DNA of 64,000 nucleotides from Streptomyces pactum (GTDB lineage Bacteria; Actinomycetota; Actinomycetes; Streptomycetales; Streptomycetaceae), in contig NZ_CP019724.1 in the NCBI RefSeq assembly GCF_002005225.1, positions 3,970,501-4,034,500 of the forward strand, in the 5' to 3' direction. The first letter of the stretch is position 1. Every line of letters begins with the position of its first letter. This document shows, piece after piece, positions 51,634-61,236 of this stretch. The position numbers and the translations under genes are program-made. The notes under the pieces are model-generated. The model worked only from the letters and a program-made list of their open reading frames with translations, searched no databases and was not told the origin of the DNA.

Positions 51634-54600
51634 TCAGCGGCGTCCCCGGCCCTTGCCCCGGCGGTCTCCGTCGCCCTCGCCGCCGTCGTCGCCCCGGCCA
51701 TCGCCCCGGCCGCCGCCCTCACCGTCGTACGGGCCGAGCAGCTCGTCCGCCAGCGTCGGCAGGTCGTCCAGCGGTGTCTCCTCCGCCCAGTCCGAGCGGC
51801 GCCTGCGGGGCGGTGCCTGGTCGGGGTCGATCCGGGGCAGCTCGCGCGTGCGGTCCTGAGGCTCCTCGGAGCGGTCGGGGCGGTCGGGGCGAGCGGCCGG
51901 GCCGTCCTCCCGGAAGTAGCCCGGCGGGACCCGGTCGGCGGGGTCGTCCCCGCGTACGGGGGGCAGCACCGCCGTCTCGTCGGCGGCTCCCGGCGTCACC
52001 GAGGGCAGGACCGCCGTCTCCTCCTCGGCCCGCGGCTCCACCGCCGGCAGCACCGCGGTCTCGTCCGCCGCGCCCGTCGTGCCGGTCGGAACCGACGGCT
52101 TGGGCAGCTCGGTGGTCACCTCGGACTCGGACTCAGACTCGGACTCGGGCTCGGACTTGGACTCGGTCTCGGGCTCGGGCTCGGACTTGGACTCGGTCTC
52201 GGGCTCGGGCTCGGACGTCCTGGGCACCGCGGACGCCCGGCCGTCATCGCGGCCCCCGCCTCGGGGGTCGTCCTGGGCGCCGCCCCGGCCGTCCCGCGAG
52301 TCGGCAGCGTCCCGGCCCTCGGCTGAGTCCCGCGCGTCGCCGGAGTCCCGCGCGTCGGCCACGTCCCGCGCGTCCCGCACCGGCCGCAGCACCGCCGTGT
52401 CCTCCAGCGGTCCGCCGGAGGCGTTCGTCGGGGTCACGACCGGCGTCGGTACGGTCACCGCGTCCGAGTGTGCGTCGGCGGCCGGCTTCGGCCGGGGGGC
52501 GTCCGCCGCGGGAGGTGCCGTCGGCTTCGGACCCGCCGCGGCCGCTGCCGCCGCCTGCTCCGCCGCCCGGCGTGCCTCCTCGGCCCGCATCAGGGCCTCC
52601 TCGGCCTTGCGCTGCTTCTCCAGGCGCCGGGCCTGGGCCTCGGCCCGCAGCCGCTCCTCCTCCTCGGCCTGCTTGCGGCGCCGCTCCTCCTCGGCCCGAC
52701 GCCGTGCCTCCTCCTCGGCCCGGACCTTCTCCTCCGCCAGCAGCCGTGCCCGCTCCTCCTCGGCCTTCCGGTGGGCTTCCTCGGCCCGCTGCCGGGCCTC
52801 CTCCGCCTGCCGCTCGGCCTCGCGCCGCTGCGCCTCCTCCAGCTCGCGCCGCTTGCGCTCCTCCTCCTCGGCGCGCAGCCGTTCGAGCTGCTCGAGGCGC
52901 TCGCGCTCCAGGCGCTCCTCCTCGGCCTTGCGCGCGGCCTCTTCCTCGGCCTTGCGGCGCGCTTCCTCCTCGGCCTTGCGGCGTGCCTCCTCCTGGGCCT
53001 TGATCTCGGCCTCGGACAGCGGCAGCACCTGGTCGAGCCGACGGCGTACGACGGTGGTGACGGCCTCGGGCTCCTGGCCCGCGTCCACGACGAGGTAGCG
53101 CCCGGGGTCGGCCGCGGCCAGGGTCAGGAAACCTGAGCGCACGCGCGCGTGGAACTCGGCGGGCTCCGATTCCAGCCGGTCCGGTGCCTCGGTGAACCGC
53201 TCGCGCGCGGCCTCCGGCGCGACGTCCAGCAGGACGGTCAGGTGCGGAACGAGCCCGTCGGTCGCCCAGCGGTTGATACGGGCGATCTCGGTCGGCGACA
53301 GGTCGCGGCCGGCGCCCTGGTAGGCGACCGAGGAGTCGATGTACCGGTCGGAGATGACCACGGCACCGCGCTCCAGCGCGGGCCGGACCACGGTGTCGAC
53401 GTGCTCCGCGCGGTCGGCGGCGTACAGCAGCGCCTCCGCGCGGTGCGACAGGCCGGCGCTCGACACGTCGAGCAGGATGGAGCGCAGGCGCTTGCCCACC
53501 GGGGTCGCCCCGGGTTCGCGCGTCAGCACGACCTCGTGTCCCTTGCCCCTGATCCACTCGGCGATTGCCTCGGCCTGGGTGGACTTGCCGGCGCCGTCGC
53601 CGCCCTCCAGGGCGATGAAGAATCCGGTGCCCGCGGGCACCGGCACCGGGTCGTCGCCGCCGAGCAGGGCGTCCCGCAGGTCGTGCCGCAGTGGAACACC
53701 GGAACGGTCGTCGACCTTGGCCAGCACCAGCGCGGCCACCGGCAGCAGCAGCGCGCCGACGAGCATCAGGACGAACGCGGCGCCGCCGTGCGCGAAGACG
53801 AACTTGCCGTTCTCCAGGCGGTGCGGGCCGATCGCCGCCGCCACCACGGGCGCGACGACCGCGCCGAGCGCCACGTAGACCCGGACGACCGCGTGCAGGT
53901 GCTCGGTCGTCCGCGCCCGGCGGGCGTCCTCGGTCTCCTGGTCGAGCAGCGTGTGCCCGGTGTTGGCGGCCACACCCGCGCCGACCCCGGCCAGCGCGAG
54001 GAGCAGCAGCACGGTGGTGTCGTCCGGGACGAGGCCGGCGGCCAGCAGGGCTACGCCGGCGAAGGCGATCGCCAGCGCCAGCAGGCGCCGACGGGACAGG
54101 GAGGGCAGCAGGGCGGGGGCCGTGCGGATTCCGACGACGACGCCGCCGGTCAGGGCGCCCACCATCAGCCCGAACAGCACGGGGCCACCGCCGAGGTCCT
54201 TGGCGTGCAGCACCGCCACCGCGACCGCGGCGGACACCACGGCGGCGACCGCCGCGCAGGCGAGTACCAGCAGGGGGAGGACGCCGGTGCGGCCCTTGTC
54301 GACGCCGGCGCCGCTCTTGGGGCGGCGCATGCCCTCCAGCGGCGACCGCGCGCGGGGGGTGCGGACGCCGGGCAGCTCCAGGAAGGTCAGCACGGACAGG
54401 GACGCGGCGAACAGCCCGGCCGCGACGTACGAACCGAGCGCCGCCTGGTGCTCGGCGAACCAGTCGACGCCGGCGCCCAGCAGGTTGTTCAGCAGTCCCG
54501 CGACGACCAGCACGGCACCGGCCAGCGGGACCGCCAGGAAGCTCGTACGCAGCGACAGGCGGCGCAGCGCGTCCATGTGGTCCGGCAGCGGTCGCACCGT

Positions 54601-55149
54601 CGCGCCCTCCAGGGGCGGGGCGGGCAGCAGGGCGGGGGCCGCGCTCTCCCGGCACACCGTCCAGAAGCGCTCGGCGACGCCGGTGACGAAGACGGTCACC
54701 AGGAGGTAGGCGAGCGCGTCGTCCGGCATCCAGTCGATCCACAGCGGCGCCACGATCAGCAGCGCGGCCCGCAGCCCGTCGGCGCCGACCATGGTCCAGC
54801 GGCGGTCGAGCGGACCGTCCTGCGAGGTGAGTGAGGTGAGGGGCCCGAGGAGCACGGCACCGAAGAGCAGCGTCGCGAGGATGCGTACGCCGAAAACGGT
54901 CGCCACTGCGAACGCCACGCCCCGGTAACCGCCGCCGAACGAGCCCGCGCCGATCGCGGCCTGGACGGCGAGGAGGACCAGCACCAGGAGGGCGAGGATG
55001 TCGCCGACACCCCCCACGAGCTGTGCGCTCCACAACCGCCGCAACTGCGGGCGGCGCAGCAGGGCGCGGACGGCGCGCTCGCGGGAGTCCGCGACCAGGG
55101 CGTCGTCCGGGGCGGGGTGAGTGGCCGTTGGCTGCTCGGCTCGCGTCAT
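51634..55149 (-). CDS. tmk: Membrane-fused thymidylate kinase: MFS-like domain, Tmk domain, charged helix, acidic tail
   Basis: This 1171-residue protein joins four parts. Residues about 28-500 form an MFS-type bundle of about twelve hydrophobic segments. Residues about 510-710 are a complete thymidylate kinase (P-loop FIALEGGDGAGKST, LTREPGATPVGK, SDRYIDSSVAYQGAGRDLS with the DRY/Q motif, VLLDVAPEAARERF), which phosphorylates dTMP to dTDP. Residues about 713-865 are an uninterrupted E/R/K/A helix (EEARRKAEEE units). The rest is a disordered acidic tail with S/E/P repeats and four (D/E)xTAVL motifs. Streptomyces share the Tmk-membrane fusion (S. coelicolor homologue about 1050 residues, by memory). 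No separate tmk is seen here. Confidence 0.93.
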   Translation of the reverse strand: MTRAEQPTATHPAPDDALVADSRERAVRALLRRPQLRRLWSAQLVGGVGDILALLVLVLLAVQAAIGAGSFGGGYRGVAFAVATVFGVRILATLLFGAVLLGPLTSLTSQDGPLDRRWTMVGADGLRAALLIVAPLWIDWMPDDALAYLLVTVFVTGVAERFWTVCRESAAPALLPAPPLEGATVRPLPDHMDALRRLSLRTSFLAVPLAGAVLVVAGLLNNLLGAGVDWFAEHQAALGSYVAAGLFAASLSVLTFLELPGVRTPRARSPLEGMRRPKSGAGVDKGRTGVLPLLVLACAAVAAVVSAAVAVAVLHAKDLGGGPVLFGLMVGALTGGVVVGIRTAPALLPSLSRRRLLALAIAFAGVALLAAGLVPDDTTVLLLLALAGVGAGVAANTGHTLLDQETEDARRARTTEHLHAVVRVYVALGAVVAPVVAAAIGPHRLENGKFVFAHGGAAFVLMLVGALLLPVAALVLAKVDDRSGVPLRHDLRDALLGGDDPVPVPAGTGFFIALEGGDGAGKSTQAEAIAEWIRGKGHEVVLTREPGATPVGKRLRSILLDVSSAGLSHRAEALLYAADRAEHVDTVVRPALERGAVVISDRYIDSSVAYQGAGRDLSPTEIARINRWATDGLVPHLTVLLDVAPEAARERFTEAPDRLESEPAEFHARVRSGFLTLAAADPGRYLVVDAGQEPEAVTTVVRRRLDQVLPLSEAEIKAQEEARRKAEEEARRKAEEEAARKAEEERLERERLEQLERLRAEEEERKRRELEEAQRREAERQAEEARQRAEEAHRKAEEERARLLAEEKVRAEEEARRRAEEERRRKQAEEEERLRAEAQARRLEKQRKAEEALMRAEEARRAAEQAAAAAAAGPKPTAPPAADAPRPKPAADAHSDAVTVPTPVVTPTNASGGPLEDTAVLRPVRDARDVADARDSGDARDSAEGRDAADSRDGRGGAQDDPRGGGRDDGRASAVPRTSEPEPETESKSEPEPETESKSEPESESESESEVTTELPKPSVPTGTTGAADETAVLPAVEPRAEEETAVLPSVTPGAADETAVLPPVRGDDPADRVPPGYFREDGPAARPDRPDRSEEPQDRTRELPRIDPDQAPPRRRRSDWAEETPLDDLPTLADELLGPYDGEGGGRGDGRGDDGGEGDGDRRGKGRGRR
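52110..52225. repeat. Coding repeat of Glu/Ser codons in the Tmk tail
   Basis: The minus strand encodes PEPETESKSE twice (30-bp units) followed by PESESESESE, made of GAGTCC/GAGTCCGAG hexamers. It is in frame and low in sequence complexity. Confidence 0.85.
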
Positions 55150-55200
55150 GCGTTCAGCCTATCGGTCGTCACCGACAGTCCGGCGTGCCCGGCCGAACGT

Positions 55201-55239
55201 ACGCACGCCCCGGCGTGGAAATGATGCCGGGGCGTGCGT
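55201..55239 (-). terminator. topA terminator
   Basis: There is a perfect 14-bp stem: ACGCACGCCCCGGC (55201-55214) with GCCGGGGCGTGCGT (55226-55239) and an 11-nt loop. It lies 100 bp after the topA stop and upstream of tmk. The remaining 55250-55338 contains GGACCGGGCTCAGG-type short repeats. Confidence 0.8.
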
Positions 55240-55338
55240 TTCGCGAAGAGCGCGTGAAGCGCCGAGCGGTTCCTGAGCCGGGCTCAGGCGGTCTCGGACC
55301 GGGCTCAGGCTCGGACCGGACTCCGGCCCGGACCGGGC

Positions 55339-58176
55339 TCAGGCCTCCGACGACTTGGCGGCGGTCGCCTTCTTGGTGGCCGTCTTCTTGGTGGCGGTCT
55401 TGGCCGTCGTCTTCTTCGCGGCCGTCGTCTTGGCCGCCGCCGTCTTCTTCGCGGCGGTCTTCTTGGCAGGGGCCTTCTTGGCGGCCGTCTTCTTCGTGGC
55501 CTTCTTCGCCGTCTTCTTGGCGGGGCCCTTGGCACGCTTCTCGGCGAGCAGCTCGTAGCCGCGCTCCGGCGTGATCTCCTCGACGCTGTCGCCGGAGCGC
55601 AGGGTCGCGTTGGTCTCGCCGTCGGTGACGTACGGGCCGAAGCGGCCGTCCTTGACCACGACCGGCTTCTCGCTGACCGGGTCGGTGCCCAGCTCCTTCA
55701 GCGGCGGCTTGGCCGCGGCCCGGCCACGCTGCTTGGGCTGGGCGTAGATCGCCAGCGCCTCCTCCAGCGTGATCGTGAAGAGCTGCTCCTCGGAGGTGAG
55801 GGACCGCGAGTCCGTGCCCTTCTTCAGGTACGGGCCGTAGCGGCCGTTCTGCGCGGTGATCTCCACGCCCTCGGCGTCGGTGCCGACGACCCGAGGCAGC
55901 GACATGAGCTTCAGGGCGTCGTCCAGCGTCACCGTGTCCAGCGACATCGACTTGAACAGGGAGGCCGTACGCGGCTTCACGGCGTTCTTGCCGGTCTTCG
56001 GGGTGCCCTCGGGGAGCACCTCGGTGACGTACGGGCCGTAGCGGCCGTCCTTGGCGACGATGGCGTGACCGGTGGCCGGGTCGGTGCCCAGCTCGAAGTC
56101 GCCGCTCGGCTTGGCGAGCAGTTCCTCCGCCAGCTCGACGGACAGCTCGTCCGGCGCCATGTCCTCGGGGACGTCGGCGCGCTGGTGGTTCTCGGAGTCC
56201 TTCTCACCGCGCTCGACGTACGGGCCGTAGCGCCCGACGCGCAGCACGATGTCGTTGCCGACGGGGAAGGACGACACCTCGCGCGCGTCGATCGCGCCGA
56301 GGTCGGTCACCAGTTCCTTGAGGCCGCCGAGGTGGTCCCCGTCGCCGTTGCCGGCGTCGGCCGCGCCGCCGTCGCCCGCGCCTTCACCGAAGTAGAAGCG
56401 CCGCAGCCACGGCACCGCCTGGGCCTCGCCGCGGGCGATGGCGTCGAGGTCGTCCTCCATCTTGGCGGTGAAGTCGTAGTCGACGAGCCGCCCGAAGTGC
56501 TTCTCCAGGAGGTTCACCACGGCGAAGGAGAGGAAGGACGGGACGAGCGCCGTGCCCTTCTTGAAGACGTAGCCGCGGTCCAGGATCGTGCCGATGATCG
56601 ACGCGTACGTCGACGGGCGGCCGATCTCGCGCTCCTCCAGCTCCTTGACCAGCGACGCCTCGGTGTAGCGGGCCGGGGGCTTGGTGGCGTGGCCGTCGAC
56701 CGTGATCTCCTCGGCCGTCAGCGCGTCGCCCTGGGCGACCTGCGGCAGCCGGCGCTCGCGGTCGTCCAGTTCGGCGTTCGGGTCGTCGGCGCCCTCGACG
56801 TAGGCCTTGAGGAAGCCGTGGAAGGTGATCGTCTTGCCGGAGGCGCTGAACTCGACGTCCCGGCCGTCGGATGCGGCGCCGCCGATCTTCACGGTGACGC
56901 TGTTGCCGGTCGCGTCCTTCATCTGGGAGGCGACGGTCCGCTTCCAGATCAGCTCGTACAGCCTGAACTGGTCACCGGTCAGCCCGGTCTCGGCGGGCGT
57001 GCGGAAACGGTCGCCGGAGGGGCGGATCGCCTCGTGCGCCTCCTGCGCGTTCTTGACCTTGCCGGCGTACGTCCGCGGCTGGGCGGGGAGGTAGTCGGCG
57101 CCGTACAACTGCGTGACCTGGGCGCGTGCGGCGGCGACCGCCGTGTCGCTCAGCGTCGTCGAGTCCGTACGCATGTAGGTGATGTAGCCGTTCTCGTACA
57201 GCTTCTGGGCGATCTGCATCGTCGCCTTGGCGCCGAAGCCGAGCTTGCGCGAGGCCTCCTGCTGCAGCGTCGTCGTCCGGAACGGGGCGTACGGCGAGCG
57301 GCGGTACGGCTTGGACTCGACCGAGCGGACGGCGAAGCGCGTGTTCTCCAGGGCGGCGGCGAGCGCGCGGGCGTTCGCCTCGTCGAGATGGAGGGTGTTC
57401 GCGCTCTTGATCTGCCCCAGGGAGTCGAAGTCGCGGCCCTGCGCGACACGCCGCCCGTCGACGGTCTGGAGCCGGGCGACCAGCGACGAGGGGTCGGAGG
57501 CGTCTCCCGCGCGGCCGGTCGCGAAGGTGCCCGTCAGGTCCCAGTACTCAGCGGAACGGAACGCGATGCGCTCGCGTTCCCGCTCGACGACCAGGCGTGT
57601 GGCGACGGACTGGACGCGGCCCGCCGACAGCTTCGGCATGACCTTCTTCCACAGGACCGGCGAGACCTCGTAGCCGTAGAGGCGGTCGAGGATGCGGCGG
57701 GTCTCCTGGGCGTCGACGAGCTTCTGGTTGAGCTCGCGCGGGTTGGCGACGGCGGCGCGGATCGCGTCCTTGGTGATCTCGTGGAACACCATGCGCTTGA
57801 CGGGGATCTTCGGCTTGAGGACTTCCTGAAGGTGCCAGGCGATGGCCTCGCCCTCGCGGTCCTCATCGGTGGCGAGGAAGAGCTCGTCGGAGTCCTTCAG
57901 CAGGTCCTTGAGCTTCCTGACCTGTGCCTTCTTGTCAGCGTTGACCACATAGATCGGCTGGAAGTCGTGTTCGACGTCCACGCCGAGTCGGCGGACCTCA
58001 CCGGTGTACTTCTCGGGCACCTCCGCGGCGCCGCTGGGAAGGTCGCGAATGTGCCCGACGCTCGCCTCGACGACGTAGCCAGGGCCGAGATAGCCCTTGA
58101 TCGTCTTCGCCTTGGCAGGCGACTCGACGATGACGAGTCGGCGGCCGCCGTTCGCGGTCTCGCTGGTCGGGGACAA
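55339..58176 (-). CDS. topA: DNA topoisomerase I with alternating lysine tail
   Basis: This 945-residue type IA topoisomerase relaxes negative supercoils. The start is TTG 58176 (LSPTSETANGGRRLVIVES), recalled as the S. coelicolor TopA start, with GAAGAG upstream. The TOPRIM domain (VIVESPAKAKTIKGYLG...DEDREGEAIAWHL) and active-site Tyr in TYMRTDSTTLS (about 334) are present. The C-terminal part has five repeated topo C-repeats (GRYGPYVERGE, DGRYGPYVTEVL, NGRYGPYLKKG, DGRFGPYVTDGE type) and lacks zinc fingers. Residues about 880-945 are KKTA/KKAT alternations; such tails raise processivity of Streptomyces TopA. Confidence 0.96.
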   Translation of the reverse strand: MSPTSETANGGRRLVIVESPAKAKTIKGYLGPGYVVEASVGHIRDLPSGAAEVPEKYTGEVRRLGVDVEHDFQPIYVVNADKKAQVRKLKDLLKDSDELFLATDEDREGEAIAWHLQEVLKPKIPVKRMVFHEITKDAIRAAVANPRELNQKLVDAQETRRILDRLYGYEVSPVLWKKVMPKLSAGRVQSVATRLVVERERERIAFRSAEYWDLTGTFATGRAGDASDPSSLVARLQTVDGRRVAQGRDFDSLGQIKSANTLHLDEANARALAAALENTRFAVRSVESKPYRRSPYAPFRTTTLQQEASRKLGFGAKATMQIAQKLYENGYITYMRTDSTTLSDTAVAAARAQVTQLYGADYLPAQPRTYAGKVKNAQEAHEAIRPSGDRFRTPAETGLTGDQFRLYELIWKRTVASQMKDATGNSVTVKIGGAASDGRDVEFSASGKTITFHGFLKAYVEGADDPNAELDDRERRLPQVAQGDALTAEEITVDGHATKPPARYTEASLVKELEEREIGRPSTYASIIGTILDRGYVFKKGTALVPSFLSFAVVNLLEKHFGRLVDYDFTAKMEDDLDAIARGEAQAVPWLRRFYFGEGAGDGGAADAGNGDGDHLGGLKELVTDLGAIDAREVSSFPVGNDIVLRVGRYGPYVERGEKDSENHQRADVPEDMAPDELSVELAEELLAKPSGDFELGTDPATGHAIVAKDGRYGPYVTEVLPEGTPKTGKNAVKPRTASLFKSMSLDTVTLDDALKLMSLPRVVGTDAEGVEITAQNGRYGPYLKKGTDSRSLTSEEQLFTITLEEALAIYAQPKQRGRAAAKPPLKELGTDPVSEKPVVVKDGRFGPYVTDGETNATLRSGDSVEEITPERGYELLAEKRAKGPAKKTAKKATKKTAAKKAPAKKTAAKKTAAAKTTAAKKTTAKTATKKTATKKATAAKSSEA

Positions 58177-58446
58177 CTTCGCTCTTCTCTCCGGTCGACG
58201 CTGGGGCCTCCCCAGGCAGTGCTCCCGGGGTCGGGTCGTGCTGCGCTTCGGTCGTGACGCTGCGGAGTGTGACGGTACCTCCCGCCCCCGTGTCAAACGG
58301 GAAAAGCCCGCAACGGCCACTCGAACGGTAACCCGACGAACCCTGTTCCTGCCGCCCGGAGTGTTTACCGGCCATGACGCGTGTATCCGGAGTGCGATCC
58401 CCCGATTACTGGGGCGGGGGTGCCGCCAGGGGCCGGAACCGGCCGC

Positions 58447-58644
58447 TCACACGTGTGTCAGGCACCATGCCCCGAGGGCCAGGGCGGCCACGGCGGCGAC
58501 GCTCGCGACGGTGGCCGATGCGACGGGGCTCACACCGTGGGCGACGGGCCGGCCGTGCCGGACCCGTGTCGCGGTCCACACCAGCAGGCCGGCCCCGAAC
58601 AGGGCGAACACCAATCCCGCGAAGATCGCCGGCCCGCTCTCCAT
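58447..58644 (-). CDS. Small membrane protein, 65 residues
   Basis: ATG 58644 follows AAGGGG and GGGGAG. The product has two transmembrane segments (IFAGLVFALFGAGLLVWTATRV and ASATVASVAAVAALALGAWCLTHV) separated by a polar RHGRPVAHGVSP loop. No family was recognised. It sits between topA and the methyltransferase on the same strand. Confidence 0.7.
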   Translation of the reverse strand: MESGPAIFAGLVFALFGAGLLVWTATRVRHGRPVAHGVSPVASATVASVAAVAALALGAWCLTHV

Positions 58645-58872
58645 GCTCCCCGTTCCCCTTTTCTCCCACCCGCGGGTGTCCACCCTCCGCGAGGCTGTCA
58701 CGTGCGGGCGGCGGACAGGCGAACCCGAGGTGAACGGGGAGCCGACGGACTCGGCGGCCCCCGCCCGTGGCTCGTTTTCCCGTACGGCGACGGGACGAGG
58801 CCGCACGGGACCCGGGGCGGGCGGCAAAGGACCGCGGAAGCGGGGCGGGCCACCAGGGCCGCCGACGCGTCC

Positions 58873-60390
58873 CTACGCCGGTTCGAGGAAGCCCTGCTCC
58901 ACCAGCAGCCGGATCTGGGCGGGCGTGCGGTCCCGCAGCGCCACCGGGTCCTCGCCCACGAGCTGGGCGATGGCGTCCAGGATGCGGCCCGCGCTCATGG
59001 TGCCGTCGCAGACGCCCGCGAAGCCGGCGCCGACCGTGTCGACGCGGGTGGCCCGGCGCATGCCGCGGTTCTGGCGCAGGACGACGTGCTCCGGGTCCTC
59101 GGCGCCGGGCAGCCCCACCTGCTCCTGGACAACCTCACCGGCCAGCGTGAAGTGCGCCTCGAGCAGGGCCGCGTCGTCGTGGGCGCGCAGGTAGTCGACG
59201 CGGTCGAAGTGCGCGCGCACCGTCTCGCCGAGCGGCTGCTCGATCGGGTGCGGCCATTCCTCGGTGGTGATCGAGGGCTCCGCGGAGGCGGTCCGGCGCA
59301 GCGTGATCCAGCCGAAGCCGACCGCCCTGACCTTGCGCGCCTCGAATTCGTCCAGCCACGCGTCGTAGCGCGCCTGGTACTCGGCCGCGTCGGCGCGGTG
59401 GTCGCCCGCGTCCCTGAGCCACAGCTCGGCGTACTGCGTGACGTCCTGCACCTCACGCTGCACGATCCAGGCGTCGCAGCCGCGCGGCACCCAGGAGCGC
59501 AGCCGGTCCGTCCAGTCCTCCCCCTCCACGTGCTGCCAGTTGGCGAGGAAGTGCGCGAACCCGCCCTCGTTCAGGCGCTCCCCCGTCTGCTGAACGAGCG
59601 AGCGGCACAGATCGTCCCCGCCCATCCCGCCGTCGCGGTAGGTGAGGCGGGCGCCGGGCGAGATCACGAACGGCGGGTTGGAGACGATCAGGTCGTACGT
59701 CTCGTCGTCCTCGATCGGGTCGTAGAGGGAGCCCTCGCGCAGCTCGGCGGCCGGGGCCCCGGACAGGGCGAGCGTGAGCCCGGTGACGTGCAGCGCGCGC
59801 GGGTTGAGGTCGGTCGCCGTCACGCGCGTGGCGTGCCGGGCGGCGTGCAGTGCCTGGATGCCGGATCCGGTGCCGAGGTCGAGGGCGGCGGAGACGGGCG
59901 TACGAACCGTGAGGCCGGCCAGCGTCATGGAGGCGCCGCCGACGCCGAGGACGACGCCCTCGGCGCGGTTGCCGATGCCGCCGGCGCCGCCGACCGCGCA
60001 GCCCAGGTCGGAGACGATGAACCAGTCCTCGCCGCCGGGCCCGCCGTACGGCCGTACGTCCACGGTGGCCGCCACCTCGTCGCCGCCCGCGCGGACGAGC
60101 CACCCGCTCTCCAGGCAGGCGTCGAGGGGCAGGACGGCAGCCGCGCGCGCGTGGAGCACGGGCTGCTGGAGGAGGAACAGCCGTACGAGCAGTTCGAGCG
60201 GCGTGTCGCCACGGGTGGCCCGCAGCGCGGGCACGGTCTCGCTGCGCGACAGCGCCGCGTAGGCGGGGGCGCCGAGCAGCTCCAGCAGTCCGTCGGCGGT
60301 GAAGGAGGCCCCGAGCAGGGCGTCCCGCAACCGGGCGGCGACGTCGGGGCGGTCGGGGGAGGGCAGGGGGGACAGGCTGGCGTTACTCAC
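58873..60390 (-). CDS. SAM-dependent methyltransferase (HemK/RlmG-like, NPPF motif)
   Basis: This 505-residue protein has an N-terminal helical domain (about 1-150) and a Rossmann methyltransferase core with motif I LDLGTGSGIQALHAARHA (about 170) and DLNPRAL. The catalytic VSNPPFVISPGARLTYRDGG (about 240-260) is the N6-adenine or glutamine methyltransferase type. A C-terminal domain with no known name follows. Relatives modify rRNA bases or release factors; the target is not deducible. The GTG start at 60390 has a weak ribosome site. A large and well conserved actinobacterial gene. Confidence 0.85.
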   Translation of the reverse strand: MSNASLSPLPSPDRPDVAARLRDALLGASFTADGLLELLGAPAYAALSRSETVPALRATRGDTPLELLVRLFLLQQPVLHARAAAVLPLDACLESGWLVRAGGDEVAATVDVRPYGGPGGEDWFIVSDLGCAVGGAGGIGNRAEGVVLGVGGASMTLAGLTVRTPVSAALDLGTGSGIQALHAARHATRVTATDLNPRALHVTGLTLALSGAPAAELREGSLYDPIEDDETYDLIVSNPPFVISPGARLTYRDGGMGGDDLCRSLVQQTGERLNEGGFAHFLANWQHVEGEDWTDRLRSWVPRGCDAWIVQREVQDVTQYAELWLRDAGDHRADAAEYQARYDAWLDEFEARKVRAVGFGWITLRRTASAEPSITTEEWPHPIEQPLGETVRAHFDRVDYLRAHDDAALLEAHFTLAGEVVQEQVGLPGAEDPEHVVLRQNRGMRRATRVDTVGAGFAGVCDGTMSAGRILDAIAQLVGEDPVALRDRTPAQIRLLVEQGFLEPA

Positions 60391-60439
60391 ACCCCCATTG
60401 TGGCCCTGTGTCCCCCGGCCCGCCCCTGTGCGGCGGCGG

Positions 60440-61012
60440 TCAGCCGGCCGCGGCCGACGGCGTCACCGAGGCCGACTTGCAGCTCTCCTGCTTCGCCATC
60501 GCCTGGCCGACGTCGCCCTCCTCCAGGGTCTTCAGCGCGTCGTTGCCGCTCTTGCTGAGCTTGTTCAGCTCGGTGGCGATGTCCTTGAGACCGTCGGCGA
60601 ACTTCGCCTGGTCCTCGGTGTCGAGGTCCTCCACCTGCTTCTTCAGGGAGGCGTACGACGAGGAGAGGCCGTTCAGCTCGGTGACCGCGTCCTTCTGCTT
60701 CTTCTCACCGTCCTCGACGTCCGGGGCCCCGGCCTTCTGGACGGCGCCGCCCATCGCCTTGTAGGCGTCGGACATGTCCTGGAACGCCTTCGCGTCGGTC
60801 TTCTGGACCTCTTCCGGCGTGCTGTTGTCCGAGGTCTCCTTCTGGATCGCCGCGTTGGCCGCCTCGATCTTCGTGGCCTGCGGCTTCACCGCGTCGCAGA
60901 CCTCCTTCGCCCAGGAGTCCAGCTTGTCGTTGTCGTCGCTGCTGCCGCATCCCGTCAGCGCCAGTACCAGTACCGCACCGCCGGACAGTGCGACCGCGAG
61001 CTTCTTGTTCAC
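60440..61012 (-). CDS. Putative lipoprotein, small helical
   Basis: This 190-residue protein starts at GTG 61012, chosen because GAAGGGA lies 8 nt upstream; ATG 61030 adds six residues. The signal peptide VNKKLAVALSGGAVLVLALTGC ends in a lipobox ALTGC, followed by a charged, all-helical domain with a conserved-looking Cys pair (VCDAVKP and KQESCKSA). It resembles other small Streptomyces lipoproteins of unknown function. It lies upstream of the methyltransferase on the same strand. Confidence 0.82.
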   Translation of the reverse strand: MNKKLAVALSGGAVLVLALTGCGSSDDNDKLDSWAKEVCDAVKPQATKIEAANAAIQKETSDNSTPEEVQKTDAKAFQDMSDAYKAMGGAVQKAGAPDVEDGEKKQKDAVTELNGLSSSYASLKKQVEDLDTEDQAKFADGLKDIATELNKLSKSGNDALKTLEEGDVGQAMAKQESCKSASVTPSAAAG

Positions 61013-61236
61013 CGGATTGGTCCCTTCCATGGCTCTCGGCCCCGGAACATACACGCCGGATGGGGGACACTCGCAGGACGAACATCCGTTAAGACCGTAT
61101 TGCAGCCATTTGTACCAAGAGAGATAAGGCTCACGGTGAGGGGCGTGCGCATGCACGAAGCGGGCGGGCGACGCGTCAACACGCGCCACCCGCCCACCGT
61201 TTGACCTGCCGCCTCGTGCGAGGCCCGGAGCCGTAT

